Below, piece by piece: positions 30,376 through 38,527 of a stretch of 64,000 nt of DNA; within the stretch, counting starts at the first letter, position 1; every line of letters begins with the position of its first letter. The notes below the pieces were generated by a model. It was not told where the DNA came from, ran no database searches, and worked only from the letters and a program-made list of their open reading frames with translations. Both the position numbers and the translations under genes were made by a program. Location: positions 1,674,001 through 1,738,000 of the forward strand of contig NZ_CP048817.1 in assembly GCF_014171475.1 (NCBI RefSeq), read 5' to 3'. Source of the DNA: Sphingomonas sp. So64.6b (GTDB lineage: Bacteria; Pseudomonadota; Alphaproteobacteria; Sphingomonadales; Sphingomonadaceae).

Positions 30376-31197
30376 GTGCATCCCTCGAGAGACCTTTCCG
30401 TCACCCATGTTCCGGCGCGCGTCTCGCTCGGCGATGGACTCGGCGACGTCGCGGCGCATGGGCTGCTCGCCAGCCACCGCAAACATGATGGCGCGGGCAG
30501 CTTGCCGCGGCACGAACACGGCGCCGCCTATCTCTGCGTGGTGCTGGCGGGCGGCTATGCCCAGGCGGCGACGCGGGAGATCGATTGCCGGCGCGGGTCG
30601 CTCGTCGCGCATCCCGCCGGACATGTTCATGCCAACCGCTTCGGAGCACAGTCGACACGCTGCGTGAACCTGTATTTCGACGCGCATTGGCTCGACGATC
30701 CGGCACTGGCGGGGTTGCTCCGCGACTATCGGGAAGTACGGCTCGATCCGCGCGATGGCGCGCTGGGCCGGCTGGAGCGCGAGCTCATGATGCGCGATTC
30801 CGGGTCCGCGCTGGGTGCGGTCGGCGCAGTGCTCGAAATCGCGGCGCGCGCGGTGCGCGGCGATGGCCTCGATAAAACCCCTGTCTGGCTGGGGCGCGTG
30901 CGCGATGCGATCGCAGCCAATCCGGCGCGCCCGCCCGACCTGTCGGCACTGGCGGCCGAGGCGGGGATCCACCCGGCGCATCTGTGTCGCGCGTTCCGGG
31001 CGGCGACCGGCGAGACGATCGGGGCGTATTCGCGGCGCATGCGGCTGGAACTGGCGGACATGATGATCGCGGGCGAGCAGTCGATCGCCGAAATCGCCGC
31101 GGCGACCGGCTTTTACGACCAGGCGCATTTCGCGCGCTGGTTCCGGCGCCAATATGGCGTGGCGCCGGGCGTGCGGCGCATGCAACGCGCGTCCTGA
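30376..31197 (+). CDS. AraC-family transcriptional regulator
   Basis: A 273-residue regulator starting at GTG 30376. The N-terminal part (about residues 30-110) is a cupin-like sensor domain with LPRHEHGAAYLCVVLAGGY and LVAHPAGHVHANRF. The C-terminal part is the AraC double helix-turn-helix (ALAAEAGIHPAHLCRAFRAATG, SIAEIAAATGFYDQAHFARWFRRQYGVAP). Divergent from pckA, it may control it or itself through the TGTCC dyads. The downstream gene is the protease-like gene. The effector is unknown. Confidence 0.9.
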   Translation: MHPSRDLSVTHVPARVSLGDGLGDVAAHGLLASHRKHDGAGSLPRHEHGAAYLCVVLAGGYAQAATREIDCRRGSLVAHPAGHVHANRFGAQSTRCVNLYFDAHWLDDPALAGLLRDYREVRLDPRDGALGRLERELMMRDSGSALGAVGAVLEIAARAVRGDGLDKTPVWLGRVRDAIAANPARPPDLSALAAEAGIHPAHLCRAFRAATGETIGAYSRRMRLELADMMIAGEQSIAEIAAATGFYDQAHFARWFRRQYGVAPGVRRMQRAS

Positions 31198-31263
31198 TCG
31201 CGCTAACCGCGTCCAAGACCGCACGGCACGGCCTGCGCTATCGTGGCCGATAAGGAGACGGTG

Positions 31264-33060
31264 ATGGTGCGGAAGAAATGGATCATGAGCGGGGCGGCGT
31301 TGCTGCTGATCGGCAGCGCGCCGGCAAGCGAGTGGCAACCACGCGAAACGCTGATCGCGAGCGGAAAAATCACCGCGGCCGGGCTCGAAGGAACCTGGCA
31401 ATCGGTCAACGACCTTGGCGACGGACGCTTTGCGACGCGCACCGACCTGAACGCGTTCCGCATCGCCGAGACTTATGACGGACGCACGCACTGGCGGGTC
31501 GAACCATCGGGCGGCAGCCATAAGCTCGACAGCCCCTTCGCGCTGCGCCGCACGCAGACCAGTGCATGGCTCGCCCGCTTCGGCTGGCTGCAGGCGGGAT
31601 TCGGCGCCGCACGGCGATCCGCGGCGACCGAGCGGACCGAAAAGGGAAAGCGCTATTCGGTGCTGACCGCGACGCCACGCGGCGGCGAGCCGGTCGAACT
31701 ATGGTTCGATCCGGCGAGCGGCGATCTGGCGCGCACCGTGGAGCAGGACTGGTTCCGCAAGCTCGAGACGCGCTACGCCGACTATCGCACGGTCGCGGGG
31801 CGGCGCTTGCCCTTCACCGTGGTGCGGTCCGACGGTCACAATGAAGAACGGACGATCATCGACACTTACCGTCTGCTCCCGACCGCGCCGGCGAACAGTT
31901 ATGCCGCGCCACGCCAGCTCGACGATCACACACTGCCCGCCAAGGGTACGACAGTCGCCGCAACGGTCTTTCCGCAGCTGGTGATCGAGGCAAGCGTCAA
32001 TGGCCGGCCGATGCACTTCCTGTTCGATACCGGCGGGCACAGCATCCTTTCGCCCGATGCTGCGCGCACGCTCGGCCTGACCCCAGTCGGCGGCGTACGC
32101 AGCGGCGGCACCGGCGCAGGAACGATCGAGCAGCAATTCACTCGCGTGAAGGAACTGCGCATTGGCGACGCGGTGATGCGCGACCAGGCCTTTTCGGTGC
32201 TCGACCTCGGTTATTCCTCAATGGAACGCGGCACGCAGCCGCCGCTCGCTGGTCTGCTTGGGCTTGAGGTGGTCGAACGGTTCATCACCCGGCTCGACTA
32301 TCGCGCCGGCACGCTCACGCTGCTGCCGCGCGACCAGAACCCGACGTGCAAGAGCGGCTGGGTGGCGGCGCGTTTCACCGACGACATGCCGACGATCGAC
32401 GCGCTGTTCGACGGCGTCCGCGCGCCGTTCACGATCGATACCGGGAACAACGGATCGACTATGCTCTATATGCATTGGCTAAAGCAGAACGGCCTTGTCG
32501 CGCGCTACAATCGCGGCGTCCAGGCGGTCTCCTATGGCGCCGGCGGCGCGTCGCAAAACTGGGTCAGTTACGCGCAGACCTTCACCGTCGGCGGCGGCAC
32601 GGTGCGTTACCCGATGGTCCGCACATCGGACGACAAGGGCGGGGTCAGCCTGTCGGTCAGCGAAGCCGGCAACCTCGGCACGCATACGCTGGCCAACTAC
32701 ACGATCACCTTCGATTATGGCCGCTCGCGCATCTGCATGGATTATGTGCCGGGATATGTGCCGGTCCCGTTCAACCGCGCCGGGCTGCGCGCGATCAAGA
32801 CCGATCCGGAGACGGTCCTGCTCAGCCTCGTAAACCAAGGCGGACCCGCCGCGCAGGCGGGGCTGAACAAGAACGACAAGCTGCTCAGCATCGATGGACG
32901 CGGCGCCCGCGCGATCAGCGGCGGCGACCTGACCCGAGTGTTCACGCAATCGCCAGGGACTCGCGTGCGGGTGCGTTATGTCCGGGATGGCCAGGAACGG
33001 GATGCCGAGATCGTATTGCGCGAAATGCTGCCGCTGCCCGGCAAAGCGCGACGACAATAA
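31264..33060 (+). CDS. Two-lobed aspartyl protease-like protein with C-terminal PDZ domain
   Basis: The start is set by AAGGAG five bases before ATG 31264. The 598-residue product has a signal peptide, then about 200 residues of unknown fold, then two retropepsin-like segments, each with an active-site motif: LFDTGGHSI and, about 125 residues later, TIDTGNNGS. A PDZ domain ends the chain (LLSLVNQGGPAAQAGLNKND, LSIDGRGARAI). One polypeptide therefore could supply both catalytic Asp residues. Periplasmic location is inferred. Confidence 0.85.
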   Translation: MVRKKWIMSGAALLLIGSAPASEWQPRETLIASGKITAAGLEGTWQSVNDLGDGRFATRTDLNAFRIAETYDGRTHWRVEPSGGSHKLDSPFALRRTQTSAWLARFGWLQAGFGAARRSAATERTEKGKRYSVLTATPRGGEPVELWFDPASGDLARTVEQDWFRKLETRYADYRTVAGRRLPFTVVRSDGHNEERTIIDTYRLLPTAPANSYAAPRQLDDHTLPAKGTTVAATVFPQLVIEASVNGRPMHFLFDTGGHSILSPDAARTLGLTPVGGVRSGGTGAGTIEQQFTRVKELRIGDAVMRDQAFSVLDLGYSSMERGTQPPLAGLLGLEVVERFITRLDYRAGTLTLLPRDQNPTCKSGWVAARFTDDMPTIDALFDGVRAPFTIDTGNNGSTMLYMHWLKQNGLVARYNRGVQAVSYGAGGASQNWVSYAQTFTVGGGTVRYPMVRTSDDKGGVSLSVSEAGNLGTHTLANYTITFDYGRSRICMDYVPGYVPVPFNRAGLRAIKTDPETVLLSLVNQGGPAAQAGLNKNDKLLSIDGRGARAISGGDLTRVFTQSPGTRVRVRYVRDGQERDAEIVLREMLPLPGKARRQ

Positions 33061-33136
33061 GCCTCGCCGCCTCCTCACCGCCTCAATCAAGGCCCGGCAG
33101 CATACCGCGATTGGCGCGTGCTTTCCTCACCCTATA

Positions 33137-33242
33137 CGTCACCCCGGCCTCGTGCCGGGGGCCACCCGGCGGCTTCGACGGCAAATGCCTCGACGTGCGG
33201 AGCGTGCGGCACGGTGGACCCCGGAACCAGTCCGGGGTGACG
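33137..33242. repeat. REP-like intergenic palindromic element
   Basis: The ends CGTCACCCCGG and CCGGGGTGACG are perfect inverted copies. The interior has GGGCCACCC and a CGTGCGGAGCGTGCGGCACGGTGGA segment. Located in the 247-bp gap between convergent genes. Confidence 0.75.
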
Positions 33243-33307
33243 GCTTGGGGACCGGCAACGTGCCAAAAAAGCCGACGGGAGACCCCTGAATGTCGATCGG
33301 CCTTAGC

Positions 33308-34165
33308 TCAAGTAATGACGCCGCTACGCCTGATCGGGTTCTGCCGTTCCAGCGCGATGCGCTTGGCGACCTCGCGATTCAGTTCGGTCGGATGCTCGGC
33401 GAACGCGCGCGGGGTCATGCCGGTGAAATATTTGATTTCGCGGATCACATGCGACTGGTCGTAAAAACCATCGGCCAGCTGGTCATCGAGATCCGGGTCG
33501 CCATGCGTCATCGCCACCGCCGCGCGCAACGCCCGGTATTTGCGCGCCAGCACCTTGGGCGGCGACCCGAAATAGCGCTTGCAGCCGCGCTGGACCTGCC
33601 GCAGCGACAGGCCGGTCAGTTCGACAAGTTCGTTGACGTCGGGCGCGGCGGCATCGGCAAGCCATTCGTTCACTTGGCTCACGAACGCCTGATAGACCGG
33701 TTGCTGCCGCGCCATCAGCGTGGTCAGCATTTCCTCGAAAATCGCGACCCGGGCATCGAAATCCGGCGTGGCGCGCAGTTTCTCCTGAACCTCGACGACG
33801 ATGTTGCCGAAAAGGTCTTTCGCATCGAACAACCGGTTCGCCGCCGCCGAGGCATCCATCGGCACCAGCGCCGCCCAGCCATGCGGCATCAGCCCGACGC
33901 CGATCGCTTCGGCCGCGCCGTCGCAACTCAGATTTGAAGATCCGGTGGTGGGCCCCAGGACATAGATGTCCGGCATCGCCTGCTCGGTACCATCGACAAA
34001 GCAATAGCGCGCGTTGCGGCCGCGCAGAATGAAGCGGAATTGCGCATAATCGGCGCGATCGACGGCTTCGAAACGATCGTCGCTTTGCTGGAAATGGTAG
34101 AAAAACGAGAAATGATCGACCAGCGTGGGCTGCGGCTGGCGGAAATCCATCTTCAGATTCGACAT
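33308..34165 (-). CDS. AraC-family transcriptional regulator (complete copy)
   Basis: A regulator of 285 residues from ATG 34165 (MSNLKMDFRQPQPTL). An upstream in-frame ATG at 34222 exists, but in the partial second copy (38 kb) a one-base deletion lies between the two ATGs, which favours 34165. The N-terminal part lacks a recognised motif; the C-terminal HTH reads NELVELTGLSLRQVQRGCKRYFGSPPKVLARKYR, then DGFYDQSHVIREIKYFTGMTPRAF. The gene's 5' end and promoter are duplicated at 38062-38321. Confidence 0.9.
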   Translation of the reverse strand: MSNLKMDFRQPQPTLVDHFSFFYHFQQSDDRFEAVDRADYAQFRFILRGRNARYCFVDGTEQAMPDIYVLGPTTGSSNLSCDGAAEAIGVGLMPHGWAALVPMDASAAANRLFDAKDLFGNIVVEVQEKLRATPDFDARVAIFEEMLTTLMARQQPVYQAFVSQVNEWLADAAAPDVNELVELTGLSLRQVQRGCKRYFGSPPKVLARKYRALRAAVAMTHGDPDLDDQLADGFYDQSHVIREIKYFTGMTPRAFAEHPTELNREVAKRIALERQNPIRRSGVIT

Positions 34166-34322
34166 GCGCGACAACCCGATCGATGATGTTTCTTGCCCTG
34201 CTTCGCTAGGGGAAATTGTCATTCGTCACAAACATAACAAATGAAACTGACCTGATCTGCCGCCTTTTGAGGTCCCAGTGGGCATCGCCGGGTAAAGGGG
34301 TTATTGCACGTGTCACCGTTAC
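34061..34322. repeat. Direct repeat, left copy (araC 5' end plus promoter)
   Basis: About 262 bases (34061-34322) recur at 38062-38321 in the same orientation with about a dozen differences, roughly 95% identity by eye. Differences include GACCAG/GGCCAG, a one-base deletion in the ACAACCCG/ATACCCG stretch, and TTTTGAGG/TTTGAGG. The repeat covers the first codons of the AraC gene and about 155 bases of its upstream region, ending in GTGTCACCGTTAC. Confidence 0.92.
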
Positions 34323-34352
34323 GATTACCGCCGACGTTCTCAACGGAACCAG

Positions 34353-34766
34353 CTACCGCCGCAAATCGTATAGAATGTGGGCGCGGAACTCTCGAACAGC
34401 CGCGCGGGCATTCAGCATAGCGCTCGCTTCGGATGGGAAGCACCCGACATGTAACTCCCTTGATACCTTGAGCGTGAAGTATTCATGACCGCTAGCAAGG
34501 TAGTGACTTAGACCATTCTGGCGAGCGAGGCGCTCAGTACACGAAAATTCCGCCGCAATCGCAGCGATAGATTGTTCGCTGCCCTCATTTTTGGAATGCG
34601 TTAACGAGCCTGCTTTTCGCTGAAATCGACACCCACTGAGGTTCATCATGGCGTAAAGTGCGTTTATATAAGGCTCGTTGGGGGAGAACCTTGCCTTTGC
34701 GCTCATCGCAGGCTGACCTCCGAAGATAGCGATTATGACGACAAGACAAGCAACGATCCGCAGCAT
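34353..34766 (-). CDS. Small secreted protein of unknown function
   Basis: The ATG at 34766 gives 137 residues with a signal peptide (MLRIVACLVVIIAIFGGQPAMSA) and a mature domain with three or more Cys (LSGCRF, FSCTERL, HVGCFP). No family recognised. It is the last of three same-strand genes 25-27 bases apart after the CDF transporter. Its codon use is less GC-biased than that of the housekeeping genes around it. Confidence 0.6.
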   Translation of the reverse strand: MLRIVACLVVIIAIFGGQPAMSAKARFSPNEPYINALYAMMNLSGCRFQRKAGSLTHSKNEGSEQSIAAIAAEFSCTERLARQNGLSHYLASGHEYFTLKVSRELHVGCFPSEASAMLNARAAVREFRAHILYDLRR

Positions 34767-34791
34767 GGATACAATGACTAGGCTCGAACTG

Positions 34792-35031
34792 TTAACTGCG
34801 GATGACAAATTTCCAACCCTGCAGATATCCTGCGCCGTGAATTATGCCACGCCACCGTAATCCCCGCCAGTTCGAGAATCCGATCTGCCCATATCCGGGT
34901 TTGGGACCTGCGGACGCCGACGCTGGATAACCATCTTGCCCTTTCCGAATGGGCGGTCGATAACCATTGGAGCCGTCAGGGCGATGGTGGCGGCACTTGC
35001 GCTCCGGATCGGTGCTGTCATCACCACTCAT
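34792..35031 (-). CDS. Small protein of unknown function
   Basis: The 79-residue frame is supported by AGGAACCAGGAAT before ATG 35031 and by lying 27 bases after the CDF gene stop. It is basic and Gly/Tyr/Trp-rich (RKCRHHRPDGSNGYRPP, YGQIGFSNWRGLRWRG) with no membrane helix. A competing open frame overlaps it (34842-35027). Only moderate support. Confidence 0.45.
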   Translation of the reverse strand: MSGDDSTDPERKCRHHRPDGSNGYRPPIRKGQDGYPASASAGPKPGYGQIGFSNWRGLRWRGIIHGAGYLQGWKFVIRS

Positions 35032-35058
35032 ATTCCTGGTTCCTGCCGGCCCTCCGGA

Positions 35059-35664
35059 TCACGAGGCCGCGGCATGCTCCGCGCTGGCCGCGTTCCACAC
35101 CTCCCGCGCCGCATCGGCGTTCATAACGGCGATTGCCAGACCCACGATCAGGTCGGGCCACGCGGTGCGCCATACAAGCGCTGTTGTGAGCGCTGCCACC
35201 ACGATAGCCACATTGGCGAATGCGTCGTTACGAGCCGACAGGAACGCCGCCTTGGTCAGGCTCCCGCTATGATCGCGGTATCGCGCCAACATGAATGCGC
35301 AGCTCAGATTGACCCCAAGCGCGCCCAGCGCTGCCAGCGACAACGGCACCGGATCCGGTGCGATCGGCGTGTTGAACTTCTCCCATGCGGTCCAGAGCGT
35401 TGCGAGTCCGGGAATGAGCAGGATCGCCGCCAGCGCCTTGCCGATGCGCGCACGGTTCTTCGCACTCCATGCCAGTGCGGCGACGATCAGCAGGTTCACC
35501 GAAGCATCCTCGAGAAAATCCACTGAATCGGCAAAAAGCGAAACCGACCCGATCTGAAGGGCAACGATGAACTCGACACCGAAATAGGCCAGGTTGAGCA
35601 GCGCAACCGTGGCGACGACGCGCCGAAGCGCGCGGTCAGCACCGTCCGGACAGGCTTGATTCAC
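35059..35664 (-). CDS. Short cation diffusion facilitator-type transporter
   Basis: A GTG start at 35664, after AGGGA, gives 201 residues; the longer frame to 35865 overlaps the EAL gene. There are about five to six membrane helices: VVATVALLNLAYFGVEFIVAL, LLIVAALAWSA, ALAAILLIPGLATLW, ALGALGVNLSCAFML, VAIVVAALTTALVW. Acidic residues at FADSVDFLEDASVN occupy the usual metal site, though the CDF His is absent. The C-terminal cytosolic domain of full-length CDF proteins is missing. Metal unknown. Confidence 0.82.
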   Translation of the reverse strand: MNQACPDGADRALRRVVATVALLNLAYFGVEFIVALQIGSVSLFADSVDFLEDASVNLLIVAALAWSAKNRARIGKALAAILLIPGLATLWTAWEKFNTPIAPDPVPLSLAALGALGVNLSCAFMLARYRDHSGSLTKAAFLSARNDAFANVAIVVAALTTALVWRTAWPDLIVGLAIAVMNADAAREVWNAASAEHAAAS

Positions 35665-35803
35665 TCCAGTTTCCCTAACCGCGCGTGAGCGGCAGCACGC
35701 CCAAACAACACACCCAATGAAAGGATAACGCTCACAAACACATAGCTGAGTGAGGAGCGTGACCCAACTGAGCCAAATAGCCAGACTCGACGCTGGCCCT
35801 TCT

Positions 35804-37555
35804 TCAGCAATACTTTGATCGTTGGCCCAGGATTGATGCGACGGAGCGAGCGTTAGATTTTGCATCGTATGGCGTGTCGATCAATCGCGCCTTGGGTAAA
35901 TAAGCGTCCATGATCTCGGCTGCTCGCATCGGGCGACCGTACCGATACCCCTGCGCTTCGCCGCAGCCGAGGCGTATCAGGGCGAGTTCCTGTTCGACCG
36001 TCTCGACTCCCTCGGCGATCACTTCGAGTTTAAGGCCCGCCGCCATGATGATGATGGCCTTGACGATCGCCGCATCGCCGACCTTTCGATCGATGTGCGC
36101 AACGAAGCTGCGGTCGATTTTGAGACGGGTTAGAGGGTATTTCTGCAACAAGCTAAGGGAGGCAAAACCGGTCCCGAAATCGTCGAAGGCGACGCCCACA
36201 CCTAAAGACCTGAGCTTCCTGAGCGCCTTGGTCGACTGGTTGCTATGCCGCAGGACGGTTGTCTCTGTGATCTCCAGTTCCAGCTGAGCGGGGGACAGGC
36301 CGTGCTTCTGTAACGCTGACGATGCAACTCCGAACAGCCGGCCGGACCGAAGCTGGGCTGCAAAAAGATTCACCCCAACGCGCAGCGATCCCAACCCCCC
36401 TCGTTCCCATTCGGCCACAGCTGAGCAAGCCTGATCAACGATCCAGTCGCCAACCTCTTCTGCGATCGCGCTGTCCTCGAGCACATTGATGAAGGCAGCT
36501 GGAGTCAGCAGGTCGTGATCGGGATGGCGCCATCGGAGAAGCGCCTCGACTCCAGACAGCGAACCGGTCGCCAAACATATTTGCGGTTGGTACCAAAGCT
36601 CGAACTCGTCATTTTCTAGCGCTCGCCGAAGCTCCGAGCTTAGGCGATGTCTCTGCTCGGAGGTGTTCTGCATTGCGCGGGCGAAAAATTTGCGCCCGCC
36701 CCCGCCGTCGCTCTTCGCGCTGTATAGGGCGAGATCAGCGCAGGAGAGAAGTTGCTCCACGTCAGATGCATCATTAGGCGACAGTGCGATTCCAATGCTC
36801 GTGCCCACGTAGATCGATTGCTCGGCGAGCTCGAAAGGCGGCTGTAAGCCTTGAAAAATTCGACTTGTAAGCTTGTCCAGCGTCAGCGGATCGGCGCAGT
36901 CGGAGAGCAAGATGGCAAACTCGTCGCCGCCCAGGCGAGCGACGTAGCCGGCGGCGCCCACGGCGGCCGCCAACCGGGCTCCCACGGCTGTCAGTAGCTT
37001 GTCGCCGACAGAGTGTCCAAGCGTGTCATTCACGTGCTTGAACCCGTCGAGATCCAGAAGCAGAAGCGAACAGGGTGCTCGTGCGATTTCCGCCGCAAGG
37101 CGTTCGTGCAACGCGTTCCTGTTTGGCAGCGAGGTAAGCGTATCGCAGTGAGCCAGGTGCTCGAGCCGTTGCTTCGCCGAGTGTCGATCAGCAATATCAC
37201 GCAGCAGAGCGCCAAACATCGGCTTACCGTCTTCGAACCACATCGAGAGTGAAAGATCGACTGGAGTCTCGCTGCCATCGGCACGCAACGCAAGAATGTC
37301 GACGGAACGCCCGGCAAGACGCGCTTGCCCCGTTTGAACCGCTCGAGCCAGGCCCGCATCATGCGCGGCCCTAAGCCGGGGTGGGATGATAATCGAGAGC
37401 GGTTTACCGATCACCTGCTCTGCACGGTGCCCGAAAAGCTGCTCAGCGGCCGTGTTCCAGGACACGATCAGATTGTCCGCCCGGATGCACACCGCAGCCG
37501 TCGCGGAGTTGGCGAGCATTTGCTCATAGCGATGCTGAGTAGTATCGTGGCTCAT
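35804..37555 (-). CDS. PAS-GGDEF-EAL protein (c-di-GMP turnover)
   Basis: GAGGGAGG just before ATG 37555 fixes the start (583 residues). A PAS domain (residues about 5-125; IVSWNTAAEQLFGHRAEQVIGKPL) leads to a GGDEF domain with an intact RLGGDEF active site, then an EAL domain with intact EALLRW, ITETTVL, DDFGTGFASL and EGVET. Synthase and phosphodiesterase sites thus both look functional; PAS input may switch them. Cytosolic with no membrane helix. Lies within the repeat-bracketed segment. Confidence 0.93.
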   Translation of the reverse strand: MSHDTTQHRYEQMLANSATAAVCIRADNLIVSWNTAAEQLFGHRAEQVIGKPLSIIIPPRLRAAHDAGLARAVQTGQARLAGRSVDILALRADGSETPVDLSLSMWFEDGKPMFGALLRDIADRHSAKQRLEHLAHCDTLTSLPNRNALHERLAAEIARAPCSLLLLDLDGFKHVNDTLGHSVGDKLLTAVGARLAAAVGAAGYVARLGGDEFAILLSDCADPLTLDKLTSRIFQGLQPPFELAEQSIYVGTSIGIALSPNDASDVEQLLSCADLALYSAKSDGGGGRKFFARAMQNTSEQRHRLSSELRRALENDEFELWYQPQICLATGSLSGVEALLRWRHPDHDLLTPAAFINVLEDSAIAEEVGDWIVDQACSAVAEWERGGLGSLRVGVNLFAAQLRSGRLFGVASSALQKHGLSPAQLELEITETTVLRHSNQSTKALRKLRSLGVGVAFDDFGTGFASLSLLQKYPLTRLKIDRSFVAHIDRKVGDAAIVKAIIIMAAGLKLEVIAEGVETVEQELALIRLGCGEAQGYRYGRPMRAAEIMDAYLPKARLIDTPYDAKSNARSVASILGQRSKYC

Positions 37556-38025
37556 GAAGCCTCCCTCGTCGCTGATCGAATCTCGCTTACATTTGCTACC
37601 CGCATCTCCCCCAGCCACCGTAGCGTCGGATAGTTAAGGCTTTGGCTGTCCTGATTGGCTGATGGTTCAATGCCCATTCGCAGAGCCAGGACTGCTTCAC
37701 TACCGGCTTCCCGAGAGCTCGCGGTCGCTGAACCCCACGCAGCGCTGTACAAATAACGGCACCGGTTTTCGATTGCCGGTAAGCGGACAGACCGATCCGG
37801 ATTAGAAAGCCGATTATCGCTATGGTGACGATTGGGCGTTTGGTTGCCGAACGGCCCGTGCCTTCGTGGCGCGAATTATTTCCATAACCCGACCATATGT
37901 TTCGCATCCGCTGGTGCGAGCGACATAGGCTAGCTCAGCCTCGCGAACCGTCCAGCCCGGACGGTCTGCATACTGCATGCAATGCAATCATTGCATGCAG
38001 CGCAGTCGGTGCCGCGAACGCTCGC
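37556..38025. other. Non-coding gap within the accessory segment
   Basis: No convincing gene: short frames here lack starts with ribosome-binding sites and resemble no family. The gap holds the 12-base inverted repeat at 37973-38000 and the truncated araC stop at 38026. Confidence 0.5.
37973..38000. repeat. Perfect 12-base inverted repeat
   Basis: CTGCATGCAATG, a 4-base loop CAAT, then CATTGCATGCAG: a perfect hairpin with 12-base arms. There is no T-run, so it is not a standard terminator. It sits about 60 bases before the second araC fragment's homologous start. Confidence 0.7.
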
Positions 38026-38166
38026 TTACCGTTGCGACGGGCTCGGCAACAGTAAATACTTGACCGCTTCGAAACGATCGTCGCTTTGCTGGAAATGGTA
38101 GAAAAACGAGAAATGATCGGCCAGCCCGGCATGCGGCTGGCGGAAATCCATCTTCAGATTCGACAT
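38026..38166 (-). pseudogene. Truncated 5' fragment of the AraC gene
   Basis: From ATG 38166 the frame reads MSNLKMDFRQPHAGLADHF and so on, matching the complete AraC protein at 33308-34165 through ...DDRFEAV (about 35 codons). Then the sequence diverges (KYLLLPSPSQR) and stops at 38026. The sensor and DNA-binding domains are absent, so it cannot regulate. It is the coding part of the second repeat copy. Confidence 0.85.
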
Positions 38167-38321
38167 GCGCGATACCCGGTCGATGATGTTTCTTGCCCTG
38201 CTTCGCTAGGGGAAATTGTCATTCGTCACAAACATAACAAATGAAACTGACCTGATCTGCCGCCTTTGAGGTGCCAGTGGGCAGCGCCGGGTAAAGGGGT
38301 TATTGCAGGTGTCACCGTTAC
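38062..38321. repeat. Direct repeat, right copy (truncated araC and promoter)
   Basis: The partner of 34061-34322, same orientation. Compared with that copy it lacks one base between the two candidate araC ATG codons and one T in the TTTTGAGG run. At its upstream edge the shared GTGTCACCGTTAC leads into an array of CACCGTTAC motifs that the left copy does not have. Confidence 0.92.
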
Positions 38322-38368
38322 ACGCACCGTTACTTACGTGTCACCGTTACTTACCCCCGCACCGTTAC
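38309..38368. repeat. Four iterated CACCGTTAC motifs
   Basis: CACCGTTAC occurs at 38313-38321, 38325-38333, 38342-38350 and 38360-38368 (steps of 12, 17 and 18 bases), in two slightly larger forms, GTGTCACCGTTAC and GCACCGTTAC. Only the first is shared with the left repeat copy. May be a regulator-binding array or a simple local duplication. Confidence 0.6.
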
Positions 38369-38423
38369 CCCCGGTCAACCACTGGGTACCGGCGCGGCGC
38401 AGACTCTAAGCGGCCTCCCCTCC

Positions 38424-38506
38424 TCTGTTCGGGCTGAGCCTGTCGACGCCCTGCTCTTCTTACCTCAGTAGAAAGAGCGCCCCTTCGACAAGCTCAGCGT
38501 TAGCGG
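38424..38506. repeat. Inverted pair of GAGCCTGTCGA-type repeats
   Basis: GTTCGGGCTGAGCCTGTCGACG and CCCTTCGACAAGCTCAGCGTTAGCGG face each other across about 30 bases. The same unit recurs at 55908-55933 and, partly, near 23.68 and 58.01 kb. Confidence 0.6.
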
Positions 38507-38527
38507 AAGTCCGCGGACCAATTCACC

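Noticed and set aside
37596..37907. 103-codon minus frame upstream of the EAL gene
   Set aside because: No ribosome-binding site, basic low-information product, overlaps the EAL gene's likely promoter.
34061..38321. Direct repeats as attL/attR of an integrative element
   Set aside because: No integrase, no tRNA at either end, and the repeat is much longer than a normal att core; homologous duplication fits better.
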